NCBI GenBank assembly: GCA_007135015.1
Contig: SLJS01000271.1
Coordinates: 1 to 5,069, forward strand
Direction: 5' to 3'
DNA from: Alcanivorax sp.
GTDB lineage: Bacteria > Pseudomonadota > Gammaproteobacteria > Pseudomonadales > Alcanivoracaceae
Length of the DNA: 5,069 nucleotides
Of this stretch, positions 1 to 5,057 are shown in pieces (position 1 is the first letter of the stretch; each line of letters starts with the position of its first letter). A program made the position numbers and the translations under genes. The notes below the pieces were generated by a model. It ran no database searches. It had not been told where the DNA came from and saw only the letters and a list, made by a program, of their open reading frames with translations.

Positions 1-14
1 CAATATCCGGGCTA

Positions 15-31
15 GCGCCCCTGCGGGGCGC
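15..31 (-). terminator. GC-rich hairpin, possible terminator element
   Basis: A perfect inverted repeat: GCGCCCC at 15-21 and GGGGCGC at 25-31, with a 3-nt loop. It is the second of two hairpins past the 3' end of the leftward transporter gene. There is no T-run on either side, so it is not a classical intrinsic terminator. It may instead protect a 3' end, or belong to a neighbour outside the window. Confidence 0.3.
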
Positions 32-64
32 GGTCTTCAGTAACCGGTGGCCAGCGGTCGGTTT

Positions 65-81
65 GCGCGGCTTCGCCGCGC
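65..81 (-). terminator. GC-rich hairpin just downstream of the BCCT gene
   Basis: A perfect 7-bp stem (GCGCGGC at 65-71, GCCGCGC at 75-81) with a 3-nt loop (GAA read leftward), starting 27 nt after the transporter stop codon. The position suits a transcription end for the leftward gene. On the minus strand it is followed by AAACCG rather than a T-run, so termination is inferred from position and stem strength only. Nothing else in 1-108 looks coding. Confidence 0.4.
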
Positions 82-108
82 CCTGCCCCCTTGCTCCCTG
101 TCCCTATC

Positions 109-1704
109 TTAGCCTTTGCGCCGCAGCCCCGGCCGGCTGCCCATGGGATCCATTTTCGGCACCCGACCCGAGGCGGCATCATCCAGCGAGTAACCCAGAT
201 AGTCCGCGTGCAGGGCCCTTGCCATGGCCACCGCCATGAACACCAGCAATGCGCAGAATGGCAGCCCAAGCGTGGTAATCACGTTCTGCAACGCATCCAG
301 ACCGCCGCCCAGCAGCAACGTGCCCGCAACGGCGCCGAGCACCAGGGTCCAGAAGACCCGCTGACGGACCTGGGAGGGCTGATCGTCACGCCGTGAAAGC
401 AGATCCACCACCAGCGCGGCGGAATCCGCGGAGGTGGTCAGGAAGATCACGATAATCAGCACACTCGCCCCGGAAGCCACCATGGCCAGGGGAAACTCCG
501 AAAGGAAGGAAAACAGGGCCACGGAAACATCCGCCTCCACCTGGGTGGCCAGGTCCACGCCCTGGCTCAGTTCCAGGTCGAACGCGGCGAGCCCGAACAC
601 GGAGAACCAGACCACCGAGAAGAGCGTGGGCGCCCCCAGCGCGCCGGTAACGAACTGGCGGATGGTCCTGCCGCGGGAGATGCGCGCGATGAAAATGCCC
701 ACATACGGGGCCCAGGAAATGGTCCAGGCCCAGTAGAACACCGTCCAGCTGCTCTGCCAGTCGGTTCCCTGATAGGCCTCGTTCCAGAAGGCCAGCCAGG
801 GAAGGTTGGTGATGTAGTGCCCCATGTTCTCCACGGTTCCCTTCGTGATAAGCAGCGTGGGACCTGCAACCCAGATAAAGAGCATCAGCAGCAGAGCGAT
901 GGCGATATTGAACTGGGAAAGACGCCGGATGCCGCGATCCAGCCCCAGCGCCACCGAAACCGTGGCCACCGCAGTGATCACGGCGACGATGACAAAGCGG
1001 GACATGTCGGTTTCCGGTACGCCGAAGAGGTGGCTGAGCCCGCTGTTGAGCTGCATCGTGCCCAGGCCCACGGAAACGGCCACACCGAACAGAGTGCCCA
1101 GCAGCGCGATGATATCGATGACCCAGCCGACGGGGCCGTGCACCCGTTTGCCGAGCAGGGGGTAGAAAATGCTGCTGATGCGCATGGGCAGGCCGTGGCG
1201 ATAGGAGAAATAGCCGATCACCAGCGCCGGCAGCGTGAAAATGGTCCAGGTATGCAGACCGAAATGGTAGAGCGAGATACTCATGGCCAGCTGCGCAGAC
1301 TCGCGGGTGCCGCCCTCCACGCCCTCCAGGGGCGGATTGGCGAAATGGGACATGGGCTCGGCCACGCCCCAGAACATCAGAATGGTGCCAATACCTGCGG
1401 CAAACAACATGGTGAACCAGGTGGCGGTTCCGTACTCCGGCTCGACCCCGTCCTCGCCGAGACGGATATCCCCGTAGCGGCTGCAAGCCACCCAGATCAG
1501 AAAACCCAGCAGCCCGGTAACGCTGAGAACGTAGAACCACCCCATGTAGGTCGTGGTCCAGGCGGTAAGTGCCTGAAAGAACTCGGCCACCGGTTCGTTG
1601 AATGGAATCGCCAGGGCAACAAAAAGCACCGCCAGGGCGGCAGAGGTGAAGAAAATTGCCGGAATCGTCTGCAGGCCAAGCCCTTGCTGCAGGCGCTCAA
1701 ACAT
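109..1704 (-). CDS. BCCT-family osmolyte transporter with divergent binding-site residues
   Basis: Inner-membrane secondary transporter of the betaine/carnitine/choline family, 531 residues, expected to import a compatible solute using an ion gradient. About twelve hydrophobic segments are visible (roughly 13-33, 53-73, 95-113, 141-165, 193-213, 235-254, 264-285, 320-340, 352-372, 404-426, 450-467, 476-497). Family marks: IRLGEDGVEPEYGTATW (80-96), the TM3 glycine stretch ending FWGVAEP (111-117), the TM8 signature region followed by ISRGRTIRQF (342-351), and TTSADSA (423-429), which matches the T/S pair of the BetP Na2 site. Odd points: the TM8 signature reads SWTVFYWAWT (319-328), with Thr where the family has Trp. 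Also, TM3 reads GIGTILM, and two aromatic-box positions are Phe. The hydrophilic tails are short, with no long BetP-like C-terminal osmosensor. The start at 1704 has AAGGAG 6 nt upstream; the stop is TAA. Substrate is unknown: glycine betaine, choline, ectoine and DMSP are all possible. It diverges from ectR. Confidence 0.93.
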   Translation of the reverse strand: MFERLQQGLGLQTIPAIFFTSAALAVLFVALAIPFNEPVAEFFQALTAWTTTYMGWFYVLSVTGLLGFLIWVACSRYGDIRLGEDGVEPEYGTATWFTMLFAAGIGTILMFWGVAEPMSHFANPPLEGVEGGTRESAQLAMSISLYHFGLHTWTIFTLPALVIGYFSYRHGLPMRISSIFYPLLGKRVHGPVGWVIDIIALLGTLFGVAVSVGLGTMQLNSGLSHLFGVPETDMSRFVIVAVITAVATVSVALGLDRGIRRLSQFNIAIALLLMLFIWVAGPTLLITKGTVENMGHYITNLPWLAFWNEAYQGTDWQSSWTVFYWAWTISWAPYVGIFIARISRGRTIRQFVTGALGAPTLFSVVWFSVFGLAAFDLELSQGVDLATQVEADVSVALFSFLSEFPLAMVASGASVLIIVIFLTTSADSAALVVDLLSRRDDQPSQVRQRVFWTLVLGAVAGTLLLGGGLDALQNVITTLGLPFCALLVFMAVAMARALHADYLGYSLDDAASGRVPKMDPMGSRPGLRRKG

Positions 1705-1710
1705 GAGTTT

Positions 1711-1716
1711 CTCCTT
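1711..1716 (-). promoter_or_regulatory. Shine-Dalgarno site of the BCCT gene
   Basis: AAGGAG on the minus strand, 6 nt before the ATG at 1704. It fixes the transporter start, and it is clearly better than anything in front of ectR or ectA. Confidence 0.85.
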
Positions 1717-1733
1717 GTTATCCGGTCCGGAAG

Positions 1734-1746
1734 CCGGGCGGCCCGG
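1734..1746. repeat. 13-bp perfect palindrome in the divergent region
   Basis: CCGGGC, one base, GCCCGG: a perfect dyad about 30 bp upstream of the transporter start codon. It overlaps a second palindrome, GCCCGGGC (1741-1748). It lies between the AT-rich block 1751-1778, where a leftward promoter would most likely sit, and the transporter ribosome-binding site. It could therefore be a leader hairpin in the transporter mRNA or a protein-binding site. No factor can be named from sequence. I see no convincing -35/-10 pair reading leftward. Confidence 0.4.
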
Positions 1747-1774
1747 GCTGAAAATTACTTTGAACCCTGAATTT

Positions 1775-1803
1775 TTGACACCGAAATGCCTGCTCGCTAG
1801 ACT
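1775..1803 (+). promoter_or_regulatory. sigma70-type promoter for ectR-ectABC
   Basis: TTGACA at 1775-1780 (6/6 consensus), a 17-bp spacer, and TAGACT at 1798-1803 (4/6 match to TATAAT). Transcription would start near 1810, giving a leader of about 94 nt before ectR. It is the best promoter-like sequence in the window and faces the ectoine genes. An AT-rich stretch (1751-1778) precedes it. No equally good promoter is visible in the short gaps before ectA, ectB or ectC, so this probably drives the whole operon. Confidence 0.7.
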
Positions 1804-1806
1804 AGC
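1796..1806. promoter_or_regulatory. Candidate operator: 11-bp palindrome over the -10
   Basis: GCTAG-A-CTAGC, a perfect inverted repeat centred on 1801, covers the whole -10 hexamer. MarR-family dimers bind short palindromes, and EctR1 of Methylomicrobium alcaliphilum is reported to bind a pseudopalindrome at the -10 of an ect promoter. The location therefore suits repression by the EctR encoded just downstream. The half-sites are shorter than the 8-bp ones described for EctR1. The binding assignment is an inference. Confidence 0.5.
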
Positions 1807-1816
1807 CTACCAATTA

Positions 1817-1839
1817 CGGGGGCCAATATCCGCCCCCCG
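1817..1839 (+). other. Leader hairpin upstream of ectR
   Basis: CGGGGG (1817-1822) pairs with CCCCCG (1834-1839) across an 11-nt loop, just after the predicted transcription start. The rest of the leader to 1903 holds no clear ribosome-binding site: the only purine run, GGGAG at 1883-1887, is 16 nt from the ATG. The hairpin could affect mRNA stability or promoter escape. There is no evidence for a known riboswitch. Confidence 0.3.
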
Positions 1840-1903
1840 GACGGCACAACCGGCGTCGTCGCGCCCCGACAGACCGAAATACGGGAGCATCCGAACAACC
1901 GCC

Positions 1904-2449
1904 ATGGCAAGACACGAAGATGTACTGATCGCACTGCGACGCATCATACGCGCCACCGATCTGTACTCACGGAAACTGAGCAAGGAGGCCGGGCTCACTG
2001 CCCCCCAGCTGCTCATTCTCCACGCGCTCAGCCGCCGCGGCGAGCTCACCATGGGCGAGATCGCCGACGAGGTCACCCTCAGCCAGGGCACCATCACCAC
2101 CATCCTGGACCGCCTGGAAAGGCGCGCGCTGCTCAGCCGGGAGCGCGGCTCCCGTGACAAGCGCCGGGTCTACGCCCGGATCACCCCGGCGGGACGCTCC
2201 CTGCTCGAGCAGGCCCCCGCGCCCCTGCAGCAGGAGTTCATGGAACGCTTCCTCGGGCTCAGCGAGCACGAACAGTCGGACATACTGCGCGCATTGGAGA
2301 AGGTGGCCGCCATGATGAACGCCGGCGAAATCGATGCATCGCCTGTACTTGATGTGGGCGCCATGGACCGCTCCCAGCCGACTGTACAGCTGGGCGGCGC
2401 CGGTGGCGCCGCCGAAACGACTTCTTCTTCCGAGGCAACGAGAAAGTAA
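1904..2449 (+). CDS. ectR: MarR-family regulator of the ectoine operon (EctR)
   Basis: A 181-residue winged helix-turn-helix protein expected to bind DNA as a dimer and repress ectABC, probably including its own gene. Residues 1-45 form the N-terminal dimer and first DNA-domain helices. TMGEIADEVTLSQGTITTIL (49-68) spans the helix-turn-helix with its recognition helix. RGSRDKRRVYARIT (81-94) is the wing with the MarR D-x-R mark (D85, R87). Helices at about 98-140 complete the dimer interface. From about residue 154 the protein ends in a low-complexity Gly/Ala/Thr/Ser tail with no visible fold; the DNA coding for it forms strong hairpins. The ATG at 1904 is chosen because MARHEDVLIALRRIIRA begins the family's first helix; the frame is open upstream to 1598, but that part runs through the promoter and into the transporter gene. 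The ribosome-binding site is weak. The stop is 5 nt before ectA, so co-transcription is likely. The role follows from family and position; the ligand is unknown. Confidence 0.88.
   Translation: MARHEDVLIALRRIIRATDLYSRKLSKEAGLTAPQLLILHALSRRGELTMGEIADEVTLSQGTITTILDRLERRALLSRERGSRDKRRVYARITPAGRSLLEQAPAPLQQEFMERFLGLSEHEQSDILRALEKVAAMMNAGEIDASPVLDVGAMDRSQPTVQLGGAGGAAETTSSSEATRK
2373..2413 (+). other. Tandem stem-loops at the ectR/ectA junction
   Basis: Two adjacent inverted repeats lie inside the 3' end of ectR. The first is CCCAGC (2373-2378) with GCTGGG (2389-2394) and contains the palindrome CTGTACAG. The second is GGCGGCGCC (2393-2401) with GGCGCCGCC (2405-2413), a perfect 9-bp GC stem with a 3-nt loop. 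They share two bases, so the full forms compete slightly. A pyrimidine-rich stretch (CTTCTTCTTCC) follows at 2421, and ectA starts 41 nt after the second stem. This could be an attenuator, an RNA-processing or stability element, or a protein site; it could also be a by-product of GC-rich Gly/Ala codons. Confidence 0.4.
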
Positions 2450-2454
2450 TCGCC

Positions 2455-2991
2455 ATGAGTTCAAAGAACCCGGAAAAAAACGACACCCCATCCGCCGACG
2501 CCATTACGCTGCGGAAACCGGAAAGCCAGGACGGCATTCGCGTTCACAAGCTTATCGCCGAATGCCCTCCCCTGGACCCAAACTCCGCGTACTGCAACCT
2601 GCTCCAGTGCACCCACTTTGCCGACACCTGTGTGGCCGCGGAAATGGGCGACGATCTGGTCGGTTTCATATCCGGCTATATCCCGCCGAAACAGCCCAAT
2701 GTGCTTTTTGTCTGGCAGGTTGCCGTGCATGAGAAGGCCCGGGGAACCGGCCTGGCCAAACGCATGCTGGCCGAGATCATCAGCCGCGACGATTGCAGCG
2801 ATGTCAACTACATTGAGACCACCGTGACGCCCGACAACGAAGCATCCTGGAAGATGTTCCGGAACTTTGCCTACGAACGGGGCATCTCCACGGAGGAATT
2901 CATACTGTTTGACAGCCGCATTCACTTTGCCGGCGAACACAAGGACGAACACCTGTTTCGCATCGGCCCGTTCAACCGCGACAGCGTATGA
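2455..2991 (+). CDS. ectA: L-2,4-diaminobutyrate acetyltransferase EctA
   Basis: A cytoplasmic GNAT-fold enzyme that transfers acetyl from acetyl-CoA to the gamma-amino group of L-2,4-diaminobutyrate, giving N-gamma-acetyldiaminobutyrate, the second step of ectoine synthesis. The 178 residues match the usual EctA length. The EctA-type segment AYCNLLQCTHFADTCVAAE (45-63) leads into the GNAT core. FVWQVAVHEKARGTGLAKRM (85-104) is motif A, with RGTGLA forming the acetyl-CoA pyrophosphate loop. ETTVTPDNEASWKMF (121-135) is the conserved EctA/GNAT C-terminal motif. The first 15 or so residues are polar and probably disordered. It starts 5 nt after ectR and has only a weak ribosome-binding site (AGAAAG at 2441-2446), which suggests translational coupling to ectR. 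It is followed by a 60-nt gap to ectB. No key residue looks lost. Confidence 0.96.
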   Translation: MSSKNPEKNDTPSADAITLRKPESQDGIRVHKLIAECPPLDPNSAYCNLLQCTHFADTCVAAEMGDDLVGFISGYIPPKQPNVLFVWQVAVHEKARGTGLAKRMLAEIISRDDCSDVNYIETTVTPDNEASWKMFRNFAYERGISTEEFILFDSRIHFAGEHKDEHLFRIGPFNRDSV

Positions 2992-3036
2992 CGCGGACAG
3001 AAAACCAGAGACCGGAACAGTGACAACGAACAGTCA

Positions 3037-3044
3037 TAAGGAGG
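3037..3044 (+). promoter_or_regulatory. Strong Shine-Dalgarno site that fixes the ectB start
   Basis: TAAGGAGG is a near-perfect match to the 16S anti-SD. Its spacing is 1 nt to the ATG at 3046 and 7 nt to the ATG at 3052. Only the second is workable, so ectB should be read from 3052. This is the strongest ribosome-binding site in the operon. Confidence 0.85.
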
Positions 3045-3051
3045 CATGAAG

Positions 3052-4356
3052 ATGACCAGCGATACCGATGTTTTTGACCGCATGGAATCAGAGGTGCAGA
3101 GCTACGCCCGCAGCTTTCCCGTTCTGTTCAGCAAGGCAAAGGGCAGCTACCTCTACGATGAGGAAGGAAACGCTTATCTGGACTTTCTCGCCGGAGCCGG
3201 CACACTCAATTACGGCCATAACAACCCGGTGCTGAAGGAAAAGCTTATCGCCTATCTCAGCGAGGACTACATCGTCCACGGTCTGGACATGCACACGGTT
3301 GCCAAGCGCGATTTCCTGGACATGTTCGAGGAGGTCATCCTCAAGCCGCGCGAGATGAACTATGTAATGCAGTTCACCGGCCCCACCGGAAGCAATGCCG
3401 TGGAAGCGGCGCTGAAGATCGCCCGCAACATCAAGGGCCGTTCCAATATCATCACTTTCACCAACGGCTTTCACGGCGTATCCCTGGGCTCGCTGGCTGT
3501 TACGGGCAACAGTCACCATCGTGACGCCGCGGGCGTAGAACTCAACGGCGCCACCGTAATGCCCTACGACGGCTACATGGGCAACGGCTTCGACACCACC
3601 GAGTATATCGACAAGCAGCTGTCGGACTCATCCAGCGGCATCGATCATCCCGCGGCCGTCATTGTCGAGACAGTTCAGGGCGAGGGCGGCATCAATGCGG
3701 CCAGCTTCGAGTGGCTGCGCAATCTGGAGAAACTCTGCCGCAAGCACGACATGCTGCTTATCCTTGACGACATCCAGGCTGGCTGCGGCCGCACCGGGAA
3801 CTTCTTCAGCTTCGACGAGGTGGGCATCGAGCCGGATATCATCACCCTGTCCAAGTCGCTCAGCGGCTACGGCCTGCCCTTCTCTGTGGTCCTGATGCGC
3901 CCGGAGCTCGACCAGTGGAAACCGGGCGAGCACAACGGCACCTTCCGCGGACACAACCCCGCGTTTGTCACGGCAACCGCCGCCATTGACCACTACTGGC
4001 GCGACGACAGCTTTGCCTCCGAGGTACAGAAAAAGGGCGACATCATCCAGGAGCGTTTCCGCGAGATCGCGTCGCAGTATGACGACCACTGGTTCTACGT
4101 TACCGGCAGGGGAATGATGCAGGGGCTGGTGTGCCGCGACGGCGAGCTCGCCGATGCGATCACCACCGAGGCGTTCAAGCACAGGATGGTGCTGGAGACT
4201 TCCGGCGCCGACGACCAGGTCATCAAGACACTCTGCCCGCTGACCATTTCCGAGGAAGACCTGCAACGGGGCCTGGACATCATCGCCGAAAGCGTCGAGG
4301 CGGTCATGAAGGACAAGGTCAAGCAGGACAAGCGCAGCGGCCTGAGTGTAGCCTGA
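3052..4356 (+). CDS. ectB: Diaminobutyrate-2-oxoglutarate transaminase EctB
   Basis: A PLP-dependent class III aminotransferase of the cytoplasm. It moves the amino group of L-glutamate to L-aspartate 4-semialdehyde, giving L-2,4-diaminobutyrate and 2-oxoglutarate, the first dedicated step of ectoine synthesis. It is 434 residues from the chosen start, within the usual EctB range. Visible marks (numbered from 3052): the EctB-like N-terminus FDRMESEVQSYARSFPV; FTGPTGSNAVEAALKIAR (108-125), holding the phosphate-binding Gly-Ser; LILDDIQAGCGRTG (236-249), with the Asp that contacts the PLP ring nitrogen (D239) and the partner Q242; and TLSKSLSGYGLPF (265-277), with the Schiff-base lysine K268. 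GTFRGHNPAFVTA (296-308) supplies the second-subunit Thr. The C-terminus ends in a Lys-rich stretch (about 419-428). An ATG two codons upstream at 3046 is rejected on spacing. All catalytic residues are present. Confidence 0.97.
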   Translation: MTSDTDVFDRMESEVQSYARSFPVLFSKAKGSYLYDEEGNAYLDFLAGAGTLNYGHNNPVLKEKLIAYLSEDYIVHGLDMHTVAKRDFLDMFEEVILKPREMNYVMQFTGPTGSNAVEAALKIARNIKGRSNIITFTNGFHGVSLGSLAVTGNSHHRDAAGVELNGATVMPYDGYMGNGFDTTEYIDKQLSDSSSGIDHPAAVIVETVQGEGGINAASFEWLRNLEKLCRKHDMLLILDDIQAGCGRTGNFFSFDEVGIEPDIITLSKSLSGYGLPFSVVLMRPELDQWKPGEHNGTFRGHNPAFVTATAAIDHYWRDDSFASEVQKKGDIIQERFREIASQYDDHWFYVTGRGMMQGLVCRDGELADAITTEAFKHRMVLETSGADDQVIKTLCPLTISEEDLQRGLDIIAESVEAVMKDKVKQDKRSGLSVA

Positions 4357-4384
4357 TACCAGAGCAGCACGGTCTCAACCACAC

Positions 4385-4411
4385 CCGGGCGCCAGCGCTG
4401 CCGGCGCCCGG
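4385..4411 (+). other. Strong hairpin between ectB and ectC
   Basis: CCGGGCGCC (4385-4393) pairs perfectly with GGCGCCCGG (4403-4411) across a 9-nt loop, within the 76-nt ectB-ectC gap. It is followed by CAAAACG and the ectC ribosome-binding site, with no T-run. An intercistronic stem here could stabilise the ectAB message, cause partial termination, or mark a processing site that sets EctC level. ectC is in the same direction and has no visible promoter of its own, so full termination is unlikely. Confidence 0.55.
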
Positions 4412-4417
4412 CAAAAC

Positions 4418-4425
4418 GAGGGGAG
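4418..4425 (+). promoter_or_regulatory. Shine-Dalgarno site of ectC
   Basis: GAGGGGAG, with its GGGAG core ending 7 nt before the ATG at 4433, supports that start. It begins 6 nt after the intercistronic hairpin, so the stem does not hide it. Confidence 0.7.
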
Positions 4426-4432
4426 TCATTCA

Positions 4433-4825
4433 ATGATCGTTCGCACACTCCAGGAAGCGCTCAAGACCGACCGTTGCAAGAAGGCCGCCAATGGCAACTG
4501 GCAGTCGGTACGTCTTTCGCTGAAAGACGACAACATGGGCTTTTCGTTTCATATCACCACCATCTATGCGGGAACGGAAACCCATATCTGGTACAAGTAC
4601 CATCTGGAGACCGTCTACTGCATTTCCGGCGAGGGCGAGATCGAGACCGTTGCCGACGGCAAGGTCTATCCGATCAAGCCGGGCACCGTCTATATCCTGG
4701 ACAAGCATGACGAGCACTATCTGCGGTCGTTCAAGGACATGGAGCTGGCTTGCGTGTTCAATCCGCCCCTGCGCGGCGACGAGGACCACGACGAGGACGG
4801 CGCCTACCGCCCCGCCGAGGACTGA
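4433..4825 (+). CDS. ectC: L-ectoine synthase EctC
   Basis: A small cupin-fold, metal-dependent hydro-lyase that closes N-gamma-acetyl-diaminobutyrate to ectoine with loss of water, the last step of the pathway. It is 130 residues, the normal EctC length. The sequence follows the family closely: MIVRTLQEAL at the start, GNWQSVRLSLKDDNMGFSFH (21-40), TTIYAGTETHIWYKYHLE (42-59), VYCISGEGEIETVADGKVYP (61-80) and ILDKHDEHYLR (88-98). Residues matching the iron ligands of characterised EctC (Glu57, Tyr85, His93 in the Paenibacillus enzyme) are E59, Y87 and H95. Equivalents of the substrate contacts W21, T40, Y52, H55 and E115 are W23, T42, Y54, H57 and E117. The C-terminal end is unusually acidic (RGDEDHDEDG, 114-123), consistent with a salt-adapted host. 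It is the last gene of the operon that can be seen. Confidence 0.97.
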   Translation: MIVRTLQEALKTDRCKKAANGNWQSVRLSLKDDNMGFSFHITTIYAGTETHIWYKYHLETVYCISGEGEIETVADGKVYPIKPGTVYILDKHDEHYLRSFKDMELACVFNPPLRGDEDHDEDGAYRPAED

Positions 4826-4841
4826 CGGCCAGCAGCCGCTG

Positions 4842-4892
4842 TCGGTGGTCGGTGGTCGGTGGTCGGTGGTCGGTGGTCGGTGGTCGGTGGTC
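4842..4892 (+). repeat. Heptamer tandem repeat, 7 perfect copies of TCGGTGG
   Basis: Seven uninterrupted copies of TCGGTGG (4842-4890) plus two bases of an eighth, starting 17 nt after the ectC stop. There are no mismatches, which suggests recent expansion or a slippage-prone tract. The unit is not a multiple of three, so in a reading frame it gives a 7-residue period only over three copies. The plus strand carries fourteen GG pairs spaced by T or TC, a pattern able to form two-layer G-quadruplexes in DNA or in the ectC 3' UTR. It is not CRISPR: there are no spacers. Confidence 0.95.
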
Positions 4893-4960
4893 ACGAGGGA
4901 AACTCTTTGCCTGCAATCTTCAACCACCCTTTCCTTCAGTAGGAAAAACCCTGAAATGGG

Positions 4961-4983
4961 CAGGATGCGCAACGCGCGTCCTG
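4961..4983 (+). terminator. Hairpin downstream of ectC, possible operon end
   Basis: A 10-bp stem (CAGGATGCGC at 4961-4970 with GCGCGTCCTG at 4974-4983, one G-T wobble) and a 3-nt loop. It is the strongest hairpin after ectC and the best candidate for the 3' end of the ect message, but no T-run follows on the plus strand. On the minus strand a TTTTT (4944-4948) lies about 13 nt beyond the stem, so it may also serve a leftward gene outside the window. Confidence 0.35.
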
Positions 4984-5036
4984 GAAGGTGTCGCAAAAGG
5001 GTCTTGTTGACTGTTCCGGCGTTCGCGATTGGAAGC

Positions 5037-5057
5037 CTCCCCCTCGCGGGGGGGGAG
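5037..5057. other. C-run/G-run hairpin near the window end
   Basis: CTCCCCC (5037-5043) pairs with GGGGGAG (5051-5057) across a 7-nt loop. No T-run follows on the plus strand, and the context to 5069 is not coding in any convincing way. It could be part of a dispersed intergenic repeat or the 3' end of a gene beyond the window. Confidence 0.3.

Noticed and set aside
386..1540. Long open frame antisense-strand neighbour within the transporter (minus strand, other frame).
   Set aside because: Shadow of the BCCT gene: Arg/Gly/His-rich, no domain, arises from high GC at third positions.
817..1770. Plus-strand open frame of about 317 codons opposite the transporter.
   Set aside because: Antisense shadow; Gln/His/Gly-rich composition, no recognisable fold, and it runs across the divergent promoter.
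1824..1832. CAATATCCG shared with positions 1-9.
   Set aside because: A 9-nt match with no conserved flanks or symmetry is within chance for two intergenic stretches.
1598..1903. Upstream extension of the ectR reading frame to an ATG at 1598.
   Set aside because: It would overlap the transporter start antisense and run through the promoter and leader; the MarR fold begins at 1904.
2349..2388. TTGATG...TGTACA as an internal promoter for ectA.
   Set aside because: The spacing is about 28 bp, far outside the workable range, and TGTACA is part of a hairpin palindrome.
4842..4892. Possible CRISPR or phage attachment repeat.
   Set aside because: The unit is 7 nt with no spacers, and there are no cas or integrase genes nearby; it is a simple tandem repeat.
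4430..4996. Minus-strand open frame through ectC and the heptamer array, giving repeated TTDHRPP units.
   Set aside because: The repeat peptide is simply the translated heptamer; the rest is antisense to ectC.
5007..5035. TTGACT as a possible -35 of a rightward promoter near the end.
   Set aside because: No acceptable -10 at 16-18 bp; the following hexamer region is GC-rich (TGGAAG).
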